64,000 nt of DNA. It comes from Pyrrhosoma nymphula (taxonomy: Eukaryota > Arthropoda > Insecta > Odonata > Coenagrionidae). The stretch lies in NCBI GenBank assembly GCA_963573305.1, contig OY754329.1, positions 62,989,084-63,053,083 on the forward strand, in the 5' to 3' direction. Below, one piece after another: positions 44,059 to 54,290 of this stretch. The notes under the pieces were generated by a model that saw nothing but the letters and a program-made list of their open reading frames with translations, searched no databases and was not told the DNA's origin. Both the position numbers and the translations under genes were made by a program. Each line of letters starts with the position of its first letter. Within the stretch, counting starts at the first letter, position 1.

Positions 44059-44390
44059 ATAAAGAATGTTATTCTGCCAGTTACACCACTAAGTATTCCC
44101 ACGATAAAGGCTAAGTTCCACATACGTTACTGCGAAATAATATACTCACCAACATTTTAAATTGTAGCACAAATCTGTTTTGTCTTTTTCTCCTGCTAAA
44201 TGTGCTTGAAGGGAGCACTTTAGAGGAAAGCAGTAAAATTAGGTTTTATGTGCTTAATATGCTCAGGCTATATAGTGGCGAGTTACCGACCTGTGTTCCA
44301 CGTCTTACGATTGGTAAGCGTGAAATTATAGTCAGAGCCATTTTTACGAGAAATTTATTACTTATTTAGTTTTACTTGAAAATTTATGAA

Positions 44391-44600
44391 ATATGACCCA
44401 GTCGTGAAGCTGCGCTATTTTTCCGTGTTTTGATTTGCCTCATGATGACTCACATCGAGCAGATGAAGAAAATCGACCAATGATGCATTTAATTTTAAAG
44501 GCAAATGAATTCTGTTTCCAACGGTGCATGATGTGCATGCTCACTGTTAATGTGGAATGTGTCAAATTCCCGGTCCATACAATTTTGACGGGGACAGAAA
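44391..44600 (+). repeat. Repeat delta, copy 2
   Basis: Pairs with 22062-22290 through CAGTCGTGAAGCTGCG, CCGTGTTTTGATTTGCC, GATGACTCACATCGAGC and a diverged TTTTAAAGGCAAATGAATTC-type block. The frame that runs over it (44435-44743) has no domain and is probably accidental. Confidence 0.5.
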
Positions 44601-44970
44601 GTAAGACAAAATGGGTGGTCGTTCATGGTGGAAATAAAGAGGCGACACATTCCATTTTGAGCTTGAGCTTGGACAGCAGCGGAACAGAGAAGGTTGGAAG
44701 TAATGCGAATTTGGAGCTACACGAGACTAATGAAGATCAATAGTCGGAATGAGTCCCCAACGTAATTGATGTGCTTTGAGTTCGGGAAATTAGATGTTTT
44801 AAGAGGAAAACTCTGCCAATTTGAAAGGAAAAACTTAATTCGGAACGATTCTATTTGAGATAAAAAATACAAAAGGATAAATTTATTGAAAGAATAACCA
44901 ATGAAGCTAATCATGAGGGATGCTAAAATAAAGAATGATGATGCGTGAAATCCTCAGTGAAGTAATCGTT

Positions 44971-45115
44971 CACCTGAAATGGGAATCGAACCCACATCCC
45001 CCAAAGGCGCGCGGGGTGCTTCAAACAATTCAGCTACCCTCAGAACCCTCAAAGGAACATAATGTCCTCACGAGAAGACATATGGTGCATATAATTCCAT
45101 AAAGTACCTGCTTGA
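44971..45115 (-). mobile_element. tRNA-headed SINE
   Basis: On the minus strand GTAGCTGAATTGTTTGAAGC (A box) and GTGGGTTCGATTCCCATTTC (B box with T-arm GGG..CCC) form a clear tRNA-like pol III head at 45050-44971. The DNA at 45050-45115 (CCTCAAAGGAACATAATG, GACATATGGTGCATA) recurs next to the SINE head at 50730-50765. Confidence 0.6.
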
Positions 45116-45743
45116 CTTTGTGGGTATGGTGTCACAGTGCACGAGGTGAAATCACTTCTAAACTCACAGATCATTCTTTCCATGGGCCATTCCTTCCATG
45201 AACTTTCCAAGCAGTGAAATTTCAGTGGGAATCATCCACTGGGAGACCACGAATGTGTGACATTCACAACGGAAAAAAAACAAGTCGTACACTTCCATTG
45301 GCGTTGATTGCGTGAAACGTCTTATTACGAATTGGGTGGATGAGTTGGAATGAAATGATTGTGAAAAAATACTAATAAATACGGCGCTTTTGAACACTTG
45401 AAGTATAGCTCTCGCAAAAGTTCCTGGCGCAGATCTGTTTCGGCAATAAGGGAAGGTAGCAGTGAAGGGGATGGAGGGAATGGACGGTGGGTAAGAGAGT
45501 GAAACAATGAGAGAGGGAGTGAGGCGGGGGAACCAAACTACTTCGCGAAAAAGGCACGAGGTTCACTCACGCAAGGCTAACAGGCAAGTGGTAAAATCAC
45601 CCATCGCTATCACTTTACCAGGAGTAAGAACATGGGCTATTTTCTGGATTTCATTCACGCACGCTGTTGTTGTGTTTACACGGTGCATTTTCGTGCATTC
45701 ATGCAAGAACGCGTGTTAATGCATTGTGTAAATTTTCTTTATA
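45116..45743. other. Spacer, nothing recognised
   Basis: Frames at 45164-45397, 45325-45566 and 45507-45838 lack recognised domains. Confidence 0.3.
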
Positions 45744-46313
45744 TTAAGGAGGTTGCGCCGCGACTGTGTGAGTCAAAACAAGTACATACTAAATTCCACA
45801 TTTTTTATATTTTTTCCAAAAAATCCTGCTTTCGCTGATGAAATGCGTTACCTACAGGAAACCAAAAGTTAAGTAGAAAAATGCAGATTATTCCACGGAT
45901 GTATTTTAAATTAGCACTTTTTCCAGCCATTGGAGCCGACTGCAGCGCCATTTCCTACGAATTACCGCATTTTAACTTCAATTACGGCAGTAATTCCCTA
46001 ATAACTAAAATAATGTGGTAAGATACTTATATTTTATTTTTATTCAATTTCTCTGGTTTATTTCCTTCGTATAAATAGTTTTCCGCGAAAATGACATTTA
46101 TATTTTATGCGAAAATACTATTTTTCCTCGTGTTTCTCTCATTCCCCCATTGAACACAATGTAATTTCAAGTTCACTTATACATAGAATAAAATAGCGTG
46201 GAAAGGTATTATTTTGTTTGTAGCGTGGAAAGATATAGAGGACAGGTTTTTTACAAGTAGACAGAATATCAATAAAATTACATTTAAGTCATTTTACGGT
46301 GGAATAACCTTAA
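45744..46313 (+). mobile_element. MITE beta, copy 1
   Basis: The 570-bp element has TTAA at both ends (45744-45747 and 46310-46313) and imperfect inverted termini (TTAAGGAGGTTGCGCCG at the left; reverse complement of the right end TTAAGGTTATTCCACCG). Diagnostic internal blocks are a GACTGTGTGAGTCAAA-type start, TTGGAGCCGACTGCAGCGCC, TTTTCCGCGAAAATGACATT and GCGTGGAAAGGTATTATTTT. No coding capacity. The TTAA ends suggest mobilisation by a piggyBac- or Sola3-type transposase. Confidence 0.7.
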
Positions 46314-46424
46314 AAGGTGTACTTTCCGTGAAATAAGTAAATGTTTGTTACACAAATGTTTGTTGCATCGCCGTCAACCATTTATGTTCCTCGACCATAC
46401 CGATGTAGAAGACGTTTCACATCA

Positions 46425-46797
46425 AACATTGAGGGAGATTCCTCCGCTACTGTGGGAGTCAAAGTAAATGCTGTATTCCACTTTGTCGTTTGCATAAAAA
46501 ATACCGCTTTTACTGATGAAATGCCTTAGGTAATGGAAAAAAATAAAGAAAAAAAATTTTTGATTATTCGACGAATGTGTTATCTAATGAACATTTTTTC
46601 CACCAATTGGAGCCGACTGCGGTGTCATTTACATTGAGTTATCACATTTTGACTTTGATAATAGCAGTAATTTGTTGATTACACAAAAAAATAAGATGGT
46701 AATGCCCTGAAATTATGTTATTATTGGATTTCCTGGGAGTATTTCCTATCTTTCAACAGTTTTTCACGAAAATGGCATTTACAATAGATAGAAATTT
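46425..46797 (+). mobile_element. MITE beta, copy 2 (truncated by element E)
   Basis: Follows beta copy 1 block by block (TACTGTGGGAGTCAAAGTAA, ATTGGAGCCGACTGCGGTGT, GTTTTTCACGAAAATGGCAT) until 46797, where element E's target-site duplication begins. The expected right end was not recognised beyond 48008. Confidence 0.65.
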
Positions 46798-46809
46798 ACT
46801 ATTTAACAC

Positions 46810-47996
46810 CATGTTGAGAAAAACCAACTTTGTAATTTCCACAAACGTTATTCCGCTGGCACGACGCGTGTTTCATCACACTGCGGCATATTCATTTGCA
46901 TTCAGCGGTAGGTTGGGTGAGAATGTACACAGACAGGGTTCTTGCCGAGGAAAGGAGTGGGGGCGAGTGGGGATGGGGGAGGGGAGAGGATTTCGGTTGA
47001 GTTTAAAACTGCATACCAGAGAGGGTGTGGATTTCTAGGAAGACTTCTAGGCGACTCCTATGCCTGGGGGGGAGGGTGTGTGTGTGTGAATAGGAGGTTT
47101 CCAGGGGGGGGGGGGGAGAGTTGCAAGGGCGGGCGGGTGTGGGGAGAGGTGCATGGTGTACGAGAATTTGGGGACCAAGCTCTTTAAAAACGCCTTGACC
47201 ACCCTCTTGAAGAGATAAGGTCTAATCACCTCTAATAAATAAAATATTATACGCACATTTTTTAAATCACCATCATTACAGTATCCTACCTAATATTTAC
47301 ACAAACAAGTCAAAACTAATTCTTCTCCCTAACCAACAAAATTATCTCGATTTTATATATCATAATCGCAATATAAACTACTTTTAATTAAATAAACCAC
47401 ACTCGTCACTTGCACATAATATGTACCTCCTGTCAATCGCAAGAATGACGAAAAGATTGAAAAATTGAAAAACACACGTTAAATCACTGTCATTTTAGTT
47501 TCCTGCTAAATATTTACACATGTTTATTACATTTTATTTATTAGAGGCGATCAGACCTTTCCTCTTCAAGAGGGTGTTCAAGGCGTTTTTAAAGCGCTTG
47601 GTCCCCAAATCCTCCTACACCATGCACCTCTCCCCACACCCTCCCCCCTTGCGAATCCCCCCCACTGGAAACCCCCTATTCACACATCCTCCCCCCCCAG
47701 CCATCGGAGTCGCCTAGAAGTCTTCCTAGAAATCCACACTCTCTCTGGAATGCAGTTTTAAACTCAACCGAAATCCTCTCCCCTCAACTTACCCACTCGC
47801 CCCCACTCCTTTCCTCGGCAAGAATCCTGTCTATGTATTCTCACTCAACCTACCGCTGAATGCACATGAATATGCCGCAGTGTGGTGAAACGCGCGTCGT
47901 GCCAGCGGAATAACGTTTGTGGAAATTACAAAGTTGGTTTTTTTCAACATGGATATCCATCATTTCCACGATGTCAGGCCTTGTATAATCAGTTTT
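46810..47996 (+). mobile_element. Element E: palindromic Penelope-like derivative
   Basis: Inverted arms at 46810-47252 and about 47525-47951 pair over roughly 430 bp. The interior holds a direct repeat (47263-47303 and 47478-47519, sharing TTAAATCAC and AATATTTACAC). Duplicated target ACTATTTAACAC (46798-46809) and ACTATTAAACAC (47997-48008). The right arm reaches ATG at 47949 and opens MDIHHFHDVRPCIISF, ending in TTT at 47994-47996. The pair of unrelated-looking frames on opposite strands in the two arms simply reflects the palindrome. No reverse transcriptase. Confidence 0.8.
47863..47902 (+). ncRNA. Hammerhead-like motif, element E right arm
   Basis: GCAC before the core pairs with GTGC after the predicted cut. 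The core reads ATGAATA instead of CTGANGA (two changes). Stem II is CCGC-AGT-GTGG. GAAA is at 47887-47890, followed by the palindrome ACGCGCGT and then C (cut after 47898). The architecture is intact but the first core strand is degenerate. Confidence 0.45.
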
Positions 47997-48008
47997 ACTA
48001 TTAAACAC

Positions 48009-48613
48009 TATATACTTTGCCAAACAAAGACGACATTTTTGTCTTTTTCGGGGGATGCTAACGATTAATTCACCGTTAATCTCTCACATTTGTATCCCTT
48101 TCCAGTAGGTGACTCTCACTCAAGTTATACTGCTTGGAATTCTGAATTCCCTGTTAAAGAATTATCCGTACACTGCCCAGTAGAGCATGAAGAACGCCAT
48201 GGAAATTGTCGTGCTTACCATAGGGTTAGTTCCTTGTCTAAGTATTTATACGACTATGGAGGTAGTTTTGGTAGAAAATAGAAAGACTTGACCAAGCCAC
48301 GAAAACTTTCCAAGCTTTCCTTAGCAAGTAATTTTTCTTTCGGAGTAGTTTAAGAAAAGCAGTAAATAGGATCAGTTGCTAATGCCTAATAGAGAATTTT
48401 ACAGTGATGGACTCAAAAATGATAGTTATGAATGATGTAACTGACGTTAGGAAAAAAATACGAAGTTAAGAAATTCATACAGAAATCATTTTGGAATTTC
48501 TAGAGGCCAACAAAAAATGTCTAAAGAATTTAATTAAGTATTTCTACAGAATGTTATAAAAAATATCTAAGTGCTGAGGTATTGCACTGAACTGCTTTTT
48601 CTGCATTCTACTA
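48009..48613. other. Spacer, nothing recognised
   Basis: No gene or known repeat. Confidence 0.3.
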
Positions 48614-48668
48614 CTAAGGCATTTCTACGGAAATTTCTACGGAAGAAATTTCTACAGAAATGCCTTAG
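48614..48668. repeat. 25-bp inverted repeat with TTTCTAC repeats
   Basis: 48614-48638 and 48644-48668 are inverted copies (CTAAGGCATTTCTACGG start) around a 5-nt loop with a few mismatches. TTTCTAC-type units also occur tandemly inside. Confidence 0.55.
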
Positions 48669-48959
48669 CACGTGCAAGCTTTTTCCTACAAGCCAGCTCG
48701 TGAATTCTGTGGAAATTATTTTAAAGTATTTCAATATTTTGAGGAACACCACAGAAATACCTGAGGAATGCAGCAAAAATATTTTTAAAAGAAAGTGTGC
48801 AGAATTTCCTAGCAGAGAAGTAATCGAGCGCTGAAGCTGATAGGAGGATGGAGCGGAGAGGCGTTGCAAACCAATGATATTAATGACTGCTGAATATGGC
48901 ATTCTACTCATTAATTTTCATATAGAAACGTCATAAAATTACGTCGCCTGGATCCTTGA

Positions 48960-49200
48960 GACAGGATGTGGCAGTTTTTCACCGCTGGCTCGCCCTCGAG
49001 CACACGAAAAGGCGCCACTTGAAAGGAATGTGTGCTCGCGATGAGCGACCGTTCCTCCTCCCCACTCTCAGCTCCCCACTCCTCCCTTCCCTAAAGCACC
49101 CCACCACCCCCTCCCCCTTTCCACCGACCCCCTAGACTGATTGCGCCCTTGTAACCCTGTCGTGAATCAAGAGGGCACTTGATGGAGCGGGTGACGGTGG
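48960..49200. other. C-rich spacer
   Basis: Contains C-rich runs (about 49060-49135) and no gene. Confidence 0.3.
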
Positions 49201-49425
49201 TTTCAACGAGATTTTCAGGAACGACTGCCCTATTTAAACGCTTGGGTGACATTAACACCGGCTACTCAGGCTAACTTCTCTGCCAGTATAAAATCACGTA
49301 CAGTAGCCCAATCGGCCAGAGAGGGCAGAGATACTTTTCCTGAAGCTTGCCGTATATTAAATGTAGCATCTTCGATAATCACTGGTGCAATTTTAATTCT
49401 TGATTGCCCTGAAATTCATCAGCGT

Positions 49426-49796
49426 GTACTTTTTCCGTTGACTGGGTCTAAACAAGTACTTAATTTCACATTTTCGTTTATATTGTTTAAAAATACTGAT
49501 TTCACTGATTTCATGCATTAGCTGTTGCAAACTATTTTTAAGATACAAAATAGACAGATTAGTCAAAGAAAGTATATTTTAATGAACAGTTTTTCCAGAT
49601 ATAGGAGCCGGCTGCAGTGCCATTTCCATTGAATTGACACACTTTGACGTCACTTATTGCACTAATTTGCTTAATACTGAAAAAATAATATGTAAAGGAA
49701 TATCATTTTTACTACCATTCAATTCCCTAGGATAAATCGTCTCTTTAAAACAGTTTTTCGAAAAAAAAACATTTAAATTCGAGAGAACGATATTCC
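49426..49796 (+). mobile_element. MITE beta, copy 3, left part
   Basis: Matches beta copy 1 through GTTGACTGGGTCTAAACAAG, AGGAGCCGGCTGCAGTGCCA and CAGTTTTTCGAAAAAAAAAC, and breaks where a SINE begins near 49797. It resumes near 51000. The left terminus is unclear. Confidence 0.6.
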
Positions 49797-49877
49797 ACAG
49801 AGGAAAAATCATTCGCCTTGACCGGGATCCCTCGATTTCGCGCCAAGTGCTTTAATCAGTTAAGCTACCGAGGCGAC
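49797..49877 (-). mobile_element. tRNA-headed SINE, split by CR1-like insertion
   Basis: On the minus strand CTCGGTAGCTTAACTGATTA is the A-box side and GCACTTGGCGCGAAATCGAG leads into a decayed B-box, GGGATCCCGGTC, then a body AAGGCGAATGATTTTTCC. Same head as 28436-28492. It is interrupted at GCGAC (49873-49877), and the matching DNA continues with GAC-CTTCTCC at 50691. Confidence 0.6.
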
Positions 49878-50579
49878 TTTGAAATTCTATCATCGGATTT
49901 AAACAACGTTCATGTGTGGAGCCAAGAGTGGGGACTCGAACTTAATCTGAGCAAATGTGCGGCGGTACATTTCTTGCGGAGGTCGTCCAACTATCCCCGT
50001 GTATATGCTGTGGATGGCGTTAAGATAAAGGCGACAGATGAAGTTAAGTATCTGGGAGTTACGATAACCTCAAACCTATCGTGGGGAACACATATAAGAA
50101 ATATTTGTGGCAGAGCTCTGAAGAAGCTAGGATTCGTCAAGCGTATTGTGGGAAGATTCTCAGATGAAAAAGTAAAAGAGAGGTGCTATTTCGCACTCGT
50201 CCGGCCACACCTTGAATATGCAGCAAGCATATGGGATCCGGTGCAGAAAGAATTAATTCGGGAACTTAATAAAATACAAAGGAAAGCTGCGCGATTCGTC
50301 AAAAACTGCTACGGGCGTACAGACAGCGTTACGCAGATGTTAAACGAATTAGGCTGGGAGCCGCTAGAGACTCGGAGGCTGCGCGCTAGGCTTAGATTAC
50401 TTGAGCAATTGAGAATAGATATCTTTCAGAGCGACACGGAGAACATCATATTAGAACCCCACTATATTTCCAGGTCCGACAGAAACGATAAATTAAGAGA
50501 GATATTTTGCCGAACGGATAGGTATGGGAATTCGTTTTTCCCCCGAACAATAAGGGACTTTAATAAATGCAAGGCGTAA
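49878..50579 (+). CDS. RT thumb and C-terminal domain, open but partial
   Basis: About 233 residues, uninterrupted from ILSSDLNNVHVWSQEWGLEL, through NLSKCAAVHFLRRSSNYPRV, VKYLGVTITSNLSWGTHIRN, RPHLEYAASIWDPVQKELIR, ELNKIQRKAARFVKNCYGRT, to the C-terminus RTIRDFNKCKA. It covers the region after the FADD catalytic motif (RT thumb and post-RT domain). The endonuclease, fingers and palm are absent, so it cannot polymerise. The open frame extends upstream into the SINE by chance (49818). Intact codons suggest recent insertion. Confidence 0.8.
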   Translation, partial: FEILSSDLNNVHVWSQEWGLELNLSKCAAVHFLRRSSNYPRVYAVDGVKIKATDEVKYLGVTITSNLSWGTHIRNICGRALKKLGFVKRIVGRFSDEKVKERCYFALVRPHLEYAASIWDPVQKELIRELNKIQRKAARFVKNCYGRTDSVTQMLNELGWEPLETRRLRARLRLLEQLRIDIFQSDTENIILEPHYISRSDRNDKLREIFCRTDRYGNSFFPRTIRDFNKCKA

Positions 50580-50690
50580 TTTCATAGAGCGTTTCCTTTT
50601 TATATGTAAACGGCTGGTGTCCTAACACCCCCCGCCACACGCCTATTGAGGCGGCTTGCGGGGTAGTATGTAGATGTAGATGTAGATGTA
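49878..50690 (+). mobile_element. CR1/L2-like retrotransposon, 5'-truncated, copy 2
   Basis: 813-bp insertion of the 3' part of the same element as 31834-33155, differing at scattered positions only. The 3' UTR includes CGGCTGGTGTCCTAACACCC and GGCGGCTTGCGGGGTAGTAT and ends in four GATGTA-type units. Bases GAC flank it on both sides (49875-49877 and 50691-50693). Confidence 0.85.
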
Positions 50691-50872
50691 GACCTTCTCC
50701 CCTGTGGATTATCTTGTGGCTTTAAAGGAACATGATGGTCAGAACTGCTAGACATATGATGCAATTAGCAGTCCGAATCGTGCGCTAAGCGCCACAGTCC
50801 GCGAGGATAAAGCCATATATAGAACACATTGAGGTGTTCGCTCTTTTGACTAATTTTGAGGATACCGGGACT
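50691..50872 (-). mobile_element. SINE body, right of the CR1-like insertion
   Basis: Continues the SINE broken at 49877. TTTAAAGGAACATGATGG and CTAGACATATGATGCAATTA resemble 45051-45095 beside another copy of the same SINE head. Confidence 0.45.
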
Positions 50873-50985
50873 ATCCCGGTCAAGGCGAATGATTTTTTCT
50901 CTATGGAATATCGCACTTATGTGCACTTGAGGGTGACTCCGTAAAAGTAACTACCGTGGCTAGTCCCGGTATCCTCAAAATTAGA
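50849..50985. repeat. Nested inverted repeats around SINE fragments
   Basis: GACTAATTTTGAGGATACCG (50850-50869) pairs with CGGTATCCTCAAAATTAG (50967-50984). TCCCGGTCAAGGCGAATGAT at 50877 is also the inverted copy of the SINE border at 49797-49826. Together they suggest two oppositely oriented SINE pieces. Confidence 0.55.
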
Positions 50986-50989
50986 CGAG

Positions 50990-51184
50990 AGAAGAATACT
51001 ATTTCTCTATATGCTTCACTAATTTTCGCATTTAATATGTTATTTCAAGTTATGTTTGCGAAAATAAATTAGCGAGGAAACGTATGATTTTGTTATTCAT
51101 ATCAAACAAAAAATAAATTTTTCACAATTGGCCTGAATGTTAATTAAATTACATTTAATTCATTTTGCGGTGGATCCACCTTAA
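50990..51184 (+). mobile_element. MITE beta, copy 3, right end
   Basis: Resumes beta with ACGAGAGAAGAATACTATTT, GTTATTTCAAGTTATG, GCGAGGAAACGTATGATTTT and the right terminus TTGCGGTGGATCCACCTTAA (TTAA at 51181-51184). Confidence 0.65.
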
Positions 51185-51310
51185 ACCCTCCATAATATAC
51201 TGGAATATTGTTTCCTAGATTCTACATTTTATCTTCTTATAATTTGTCCTAAGACACTACCATTAATGAGCCAGCTGACGAGTGATTATACTAGCGGCTT
51301 CATCAATCTG

Positions 51311-51420
51311 GCCGACCGCGGTAGCCAGATCGGAAAAGGCTACGGCCCGGCAACCCGAAGGCCGCGGGTTTGATTCCTGTTGCAGACAATGGGGGTGTTT
51401 ACCATTATTTTTATTGCCGA
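51311..51420 (+). mobile_element. tRNA-headed SINE remnant
   Basis: CGCGGTAGCCAGATCGGAAA (A box) and GCCGCGGGTTTGATTCCTGT (B box) form a tRNA-like head at 51311-51386. A body starts with AATGGGGGTGTTTACCATTA. Confidence 0.5.
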
Positions 51421-52653
51421 ATCTGATAGAGTTTGTCAAATAAAAATAACCATATTTTTCCATTTTTCGATCCGTCCTTGGTTCTCGAGTTATAAGCGAC
51501 GAAAAACTGATGTTCTTAACCCTTTCACTGGAATGGGCGTGCTGAGACTTCTTACTTCATCCCTTCGTCTAATCACAACTGAGACTGCACAGCTCCTTCG
51601 CCCAATCAAAATCTGCTGCGCCAGGAGCTGTTTAGGCAGACCTCCCCTCCCCAACTCCACCCCCACTCCACTCCCCAAAACAGCCACGGAGGGGAGGTGG
51701 ATGACGTAGATGGTCTCAGCGCAGCTCATTCGATGGGCGTTACCTTTTGCGTATTTTAATTTTCAATTTATAAGTGAATGGTTACGGTTAGAAGGTTGAT
51801 TTTTCAATAACATTCATTTTTTGTTTCCATCTAACGATTTCGTGATTAAAATAGCAACATCGGTTCCGAGTAAACGCCCCCGGGTGTATTTGTCTGAGGA
51901 TCAAGGTTTTAGGTCAGGCTGTGCAACGTAACCTTATTGGTTTAAAGCACCCAGAGTCGTATAATATCACTTCTATATTTAAAAAAAATCATTACTTGAC
52001 AATGAGGTGATCTAGTCAATTTTATTATCAAATTGTTATTCAACGTAATATATTCATTATTTCTCACTGTTAACTCGTTGGAACGATCAATTTGATTAAT
52101 GCAAGCCCCAAACTAAAAGCCAACGTTGTAACCGATATCGTTGCGGTTTAACCAACCAAGACTCGATTTATTATCCGAAAGAGGGAAACAAATGGCTGCT
52201 AAAATCCTACCGAAAGTCAAATAATGCTAGTGATTTTAATCCTGATACAATGTTGGTGCGTTATTGAAATGAGCATCGATTTGAAGTCAAGATTCCTTCA
52301 ATGGCGTTATATTTAGGTGATAAATATTTCCCACTGTTTGAGCTTCTAACCTCCATGGTTTTAAATTCTGCCGCGATGCACGGCAATAACATACTTATAA
52401 ATTGACCCGATAAAAAACCTACACAGAGATTTTTCTCACATCCACAATATATACGTATTTCGAACACCTCGGCATTATTGAAAACCTTCACAAGTAGTTA
52501 AGTTACTGTTTTAATAGCTGTTTTTTGATTCAGCCTCTTCTGTTCTGGCTTCCTCGAAGTCCAATTTTCTCTTGCGCTACGCATCCTCGATGGACTGCAA
52601 GGGTAAACCATCAAGTTCCTTTGAACCGTCCAAAATTACAACAACAAGTAGGA
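51421..52653. other. Spacer, nothing recognised
   Basis: No gene or known repeat. C-rich run at 51640-51680. Confidence 0.3.
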
Positions 52654-52740
52654 AGCCTGGCTAGCGTAGCGATCTTCACATTGATCCTGCAAGCCAGAGG
52701 TTTGCGGTTCGTTTCCAAATCCTGGTGAATTTGTTCTCGT
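52654..52740 (+). mobile_element. tRNA-headed SINE remnant
   Basis: GCCTGGCTAGCGTAGCGATC (A box), CTGCAAGCCAGAGG (anticodon and variable region) and GCGGTTCGTTTCC (B box) are followed by AAATCCTGG. The cloverleaf is incomplete. Confidence 0.5.
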
Positions 52741-54190
52741 AGAGATTTCTACGTGGTATGAGGTATGTACTCCTTCGAGGGCCTGACTTTGAAGTCACGT
52801 CCTTCGTGTAGATTGAAGTTTAACGCACGAGTCTCATTAAGCCGGGGGGAGAGATTCAACTGAGAGAGGACATATGTGCGTCGGTCTTTCAACGAAGAAT
52901 TAAGCGAGTTCATGGATTAAATCTTTCATTTTTGGAATTTCTTTCTCATGTGATTTATGGCGTATCCTTCTTTTCCAAAATTACGATTTTGATGATTGTA
53001 AAGTGATTGTAAGTAAATTAAGTAAAATGTTGCGATTTCATAGGAAGTTACATCAGCAGTAGTGAGCGATCAGTTCCAATGGTGGGGAGGAAAAAATTGA
53101 ATTCTCTGCGTTGTACGAACCAGTAGTGGGGCGCTGAGTTAATTTTTTTTTGGGAAAGAATAAGGATTAGGGAAATATATCATGCCTCCTTCTACTCGCT
53201 AACGATCTATAATCTCTGTAAAGAGCTCTTGCTTAATCCTATTGTGGGTCTTATCGTGAGCGGGAATAAGATTGTTTTTACTACCTTATTTTATGACTTC
53301 CATTAATTACTAGCAGGCTTTAAATCGTAGTTCTAAACCGAGATCTTGAAAATATCTTCGTTTAAAAAAATTGAAATTTCAGAAAATTTTGCATTTGAAA
53401 CTTGGTTAACTTGGTCATAAGTCTCTCATTTCGTTCTAGTTTTAGGAATGCTACAGCCGTAGCTTTCTCATTATAGGAATAATTATTGTTTTTTTAGAAT
53501 TATCTCTGTCACTCGCCAAAAATAATGGCTGTCGTTGAGGAAATGTATGTCAGAAACTGTGTGAAAATAACAAAAGAATTTCCTTTCCCTTTGCAGTTTA
53601 CAGTAACAAATAATTGGAGCCGGCTTCATGAGCAAAGAAAGCGTGTTCTCCCCAAGGACCCTCCAGTTGTTTTCCATGATGTTTGTCCACTTGACAGGCG
53701 GGGGGGTCTGTATTCGAGCAGATTCTGAATGTGAAGAAAACATTATCGATTATACAACTCATTAGTTGTCCTCGCGGAGACAAAGGGTCCCCGTGCAAAC
53801 ATTACTTTGATTAAAGGAGAGATCCCGTCGCTTGTTGGCTTAGCGAAAAACCAGAACACACCGCCTTATTCACTGGACGAGTGTCGGTAAGTTCTTTCTA
53901 ATTACTTCACTGCCTTCGATGAACACGATTCCACTGTGAGGGGATATTTAACGCGTGCGACACTCAACGCAGTTTTTCCTTCATTTTTGCCTCTTCGAGT
54001 CTCGCGAATACTGCGTTAGCGCCATTGCTAAGGAAAATAAAAACAGCTTTAGGATCAGCGAGGAATTCGTGCTAAAAGCAAATTAAATAACAAAAAATCA
54101 TTGTAAGCTACGTTCACTTTTTAAACTCCGTAGATCTGTATTTAAAACATAAAAGTTAATAATGACAGAAGCAAAATAGCTGCAGTTTTC
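52741..54190. other. Spacer, nothing recognised
   Basis: Frames at 53483-53798 are short and opposed on both strands, with no recognised domain. Confidence 0.3.
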
Positions 54191-54199
54191 CACAAATAA

Positions 54200-54290
54200 A
54201 ATATTTAATAAGACTAGTTTCGATGTTACTACACCATTTCAAGGACTTGAAGAGTATTTTTACTCGTGGAAAACTTCTGGTGATTTACTT
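54200..54290 (-). ncRNA. Hammerhead-like motif, module F (degenerate)
   Basis: On the minus strand GTCCTTGAAATGGTGT is followed by a short stem II (GTGT-AGTA-ACAT) and CGAAACTAGTC (54222-54212), where ACTAGT is the palindromic stem III and GTC the cleavage triplet. The first core strand CTTGAAA departs from CUGANGA. A short inverted repeat, TTTTCCAC/GTGGAAAA (54186-54193 and 54279-54286), brackets it. Confidence 0.35.

Noticed and set aside
44435..44743. 102-residue open frame
   Set aside because: Largely covers repeat delta, whose other copy is not open; no domain recognised.
47520..47717. Protein-coding gene in element E (plus frame with a matching minus frame at 47047-47256)
   Set aside because: The two frames are the two arms of one palindrome read from opposite strands. 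The translation is Pro/His rich and low in complexity toward its end.
50689..50720. GATGTA run as a simple microsatellite
   Set aside because: The same run ends every CR1-like 3' UTR in the window, so it is the element's tail.
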